Below, in pieces: positions 63,414 to 64,000 of a DNA stretch of 64,000 bases; position 1 is the first letter of the stretch, and the number at the start of each line of letters is the position of its first letter. Source of the DNA: Eutrophobius brisbanensis (GTDB lineage: Bacteria; Pseudomonadota; Gammaproteobacteria; Eutrophobiales; Eutrophobiaceae). A program made the translations under genes and the position numbers. The DNA is taken from contig JAYPQE010000003.1 in the NCBI GenBank assembly GCA_038131795.1, positions 1,860,001-1,924,000 of the forward strand, in the 5' to 3' direction. The notes under the pieces were generated by a model that was given only the letters and a program-made list of their open reading frames with translations, ran no database searches and was not told the DNA's origin.

Positions 63414-63718
63414 ATAGGCAGGATTTACAGGATTTATTCAGGATAAACAGGATAAAAATTAAATTTATTTCTCACGTTATTTAAATTTTTAGTAAACGAA
63501 TAGAAATAGAAATTATATTAGATCTTATAAATGGACATGATTAACAAGATTTACACGATTTGTTTGTAATAAGAATAATTTTTATCTTGTAAACCCTGTC
63601 TATTAAAATCTTTTATTGGAATCTATGGATTGAATGTTGGAGATAATCAATCCGAAGACTCGATCAACTTTATGATTTATCCTGTTCATCCTGAATAAAT
63701 CCTGTAAATCCTGTCTAT
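63414..63718. repeat. nested inverted repeat of ACAGGAT-type units
   Basis: Outer arms of 43 bp (63414-63456 and 63676-63718) are inverted copies matching at 41 of 43 positions; their units are ATTTACAGG and ATAAACAGG. Inner, more diverged arms (63541-63561 and 63581-63604) repeat the same units in the same nested order. The whole could fold into one long imperfect hairpin. It fills the gap between hemE and gltD, on the 5' side of hemE and after the gltD stop. It may be a MITE-like element; no transposase or target duplication is visible. Confidence 0.8.
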
Positions 63719-63742
63719 TTTTCCAGGATCGACTACTCAGAT

Positions 63743-64000
63743 TTACAGTGGAGCCGGCAGGTCTGACTCTCCCATCAGATATTGATCAATCCCACGAGCA
63801 GCTGAACGCCCCTCGGCAATGGCCCAGACAATCAGGGACTGACCACGTTGCATGTCCCCTGCCGTAAAGACACCATCAATATTGGTCATCCAGTTTTTGT
63901 CCCTGTTCACATTCCCGCGATCAGTCAAATCAACGCCAAGTTGTTCAATCATCCCTGGTTTTTCAGGCCCGACAAACCCCATTGCCAGAAACACCAGATC
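63743..64000 (-). CDS. gltD: glutamate synthase small subunit, 3' end only
   Basis: The last 85 codons are visible; the gene continues beyond the window. The tail reads MTNIDGVFTAGDMQRGQSLI and then VWAIAEGRSAARGIDQYLMG, the FAD-binding end of NADPH-dependent GltD-type oxidoreductases. It passes electrons to the large subunit for glutamate synthesis. Neighbourhood with hemE supports the name, but without the N-terminus other GltD-like oxidoreductases remain possible. Confidence 0.88.
   Translation of the reverse strand, partial: DLVFLAMGFVGPEKPGMIEQLGVDLTDRGNVNRDKNWMTNIDGVFTAGDMQRGQSLIVWAIAEGRSAARGIDQYLMGESDLPAPL

Overview
This 64 kb window is chromosomal DNA of a gammaproteobacterium with moderate G+C. 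The strongest evidence is the conserved order miaB, phoH-like, ybeY, corC-like, lnt (53.5-58.7 kb), a crp gene closely matching E. coli CRP and divergent from an OsmC/YhfA-type gene, hemE beside gltD, and an elongator tRNA-Met like that of E. coli. I cannot name the genus. The gene content (TRAP transporters, soluble NAD-dependent formate dehydrogenase, aromatic-acid genes, many lipoproteins and a TonB receptor) suits an aerobic heterotroph or mixotroph, perhaps marine; that is inference.

Layout. 0-3.8 kb: MoxR ATPase, DUF58, a BatD-like membrane protein and a VWA protein (cut by the window edge), an envelope chaperone-type operon. 4.35-5.7 kb: an exported M24-fold protein that has lost most of its metal ligands. 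5.7-14.7 kb: eight collinear minus-strand genes with gaps under 50 nt or overlaps. In transcription order these are a mono-heme beta-propeller lipoprotein, a His-rich exported protein, a HEAT-repeat protein, two tandem SLH-like proteins, an FtsE-like ATPase, an FtsX-like permease and an exported coiled-coil protein. This is the best candidate for an undescribed system. 15-20.8 kb: AraC-type HTH/DNA methyltransferase fusion, then an RND efflux pump, its adaptor and a TetR regulator with two visible operators. 21-29 kb: a catabolic island (CMD-like, ornithine cyclodeaminase-like, double cupin and DapA-like genes facing a 4,5-dihydroxyphthalate decarboxylase-like gene and a TAXI-TRAP uptake system). 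29-34 kb: Pcp, TusA, a small LuxR-type HTH, OsmC, crp, tRNA-Met, a DUF457 protein and an NHL-repeat protein. 34.4-39.7 kb: a probable metal-linked cassette (His-rich protein, TonB receptor, BNR lipoprotein, thioredoxin-like protein), then a remnant of a class III alcohol dehydrogenase gene and a Met/Cys-rich exported protein. 39.7-44.7 kb: pobA with two transporters and an alpha/beta hydrolase. 44.8-47 kb: a frameshifted membrane protein, a PP2C phosphatase and an atypical protein kinase. 47-53.4 kb: the formate dehydrogenase operon fdsG-fdsB-fdsA-fdhD-fdsD plus an FmdB-like small protein. 58.7-64 kb: CPA1 antiporter, DUF368 transporter, hemE and the end of gltD.

Four genes are each interrupted by one lesion: frameshifts near 25,893 and 44,855 and in-frame TAA codons at 42,338 and 60,953. 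At least one may be a sequencing error; together they could mean ongoing gene decay. Two intergenic sites carry degenerate or perfect heptamer arrays (GGAGTTA family) that begin at the stop codon of the upstream gene, and the gap before hemE carries a nested inverted repeat.
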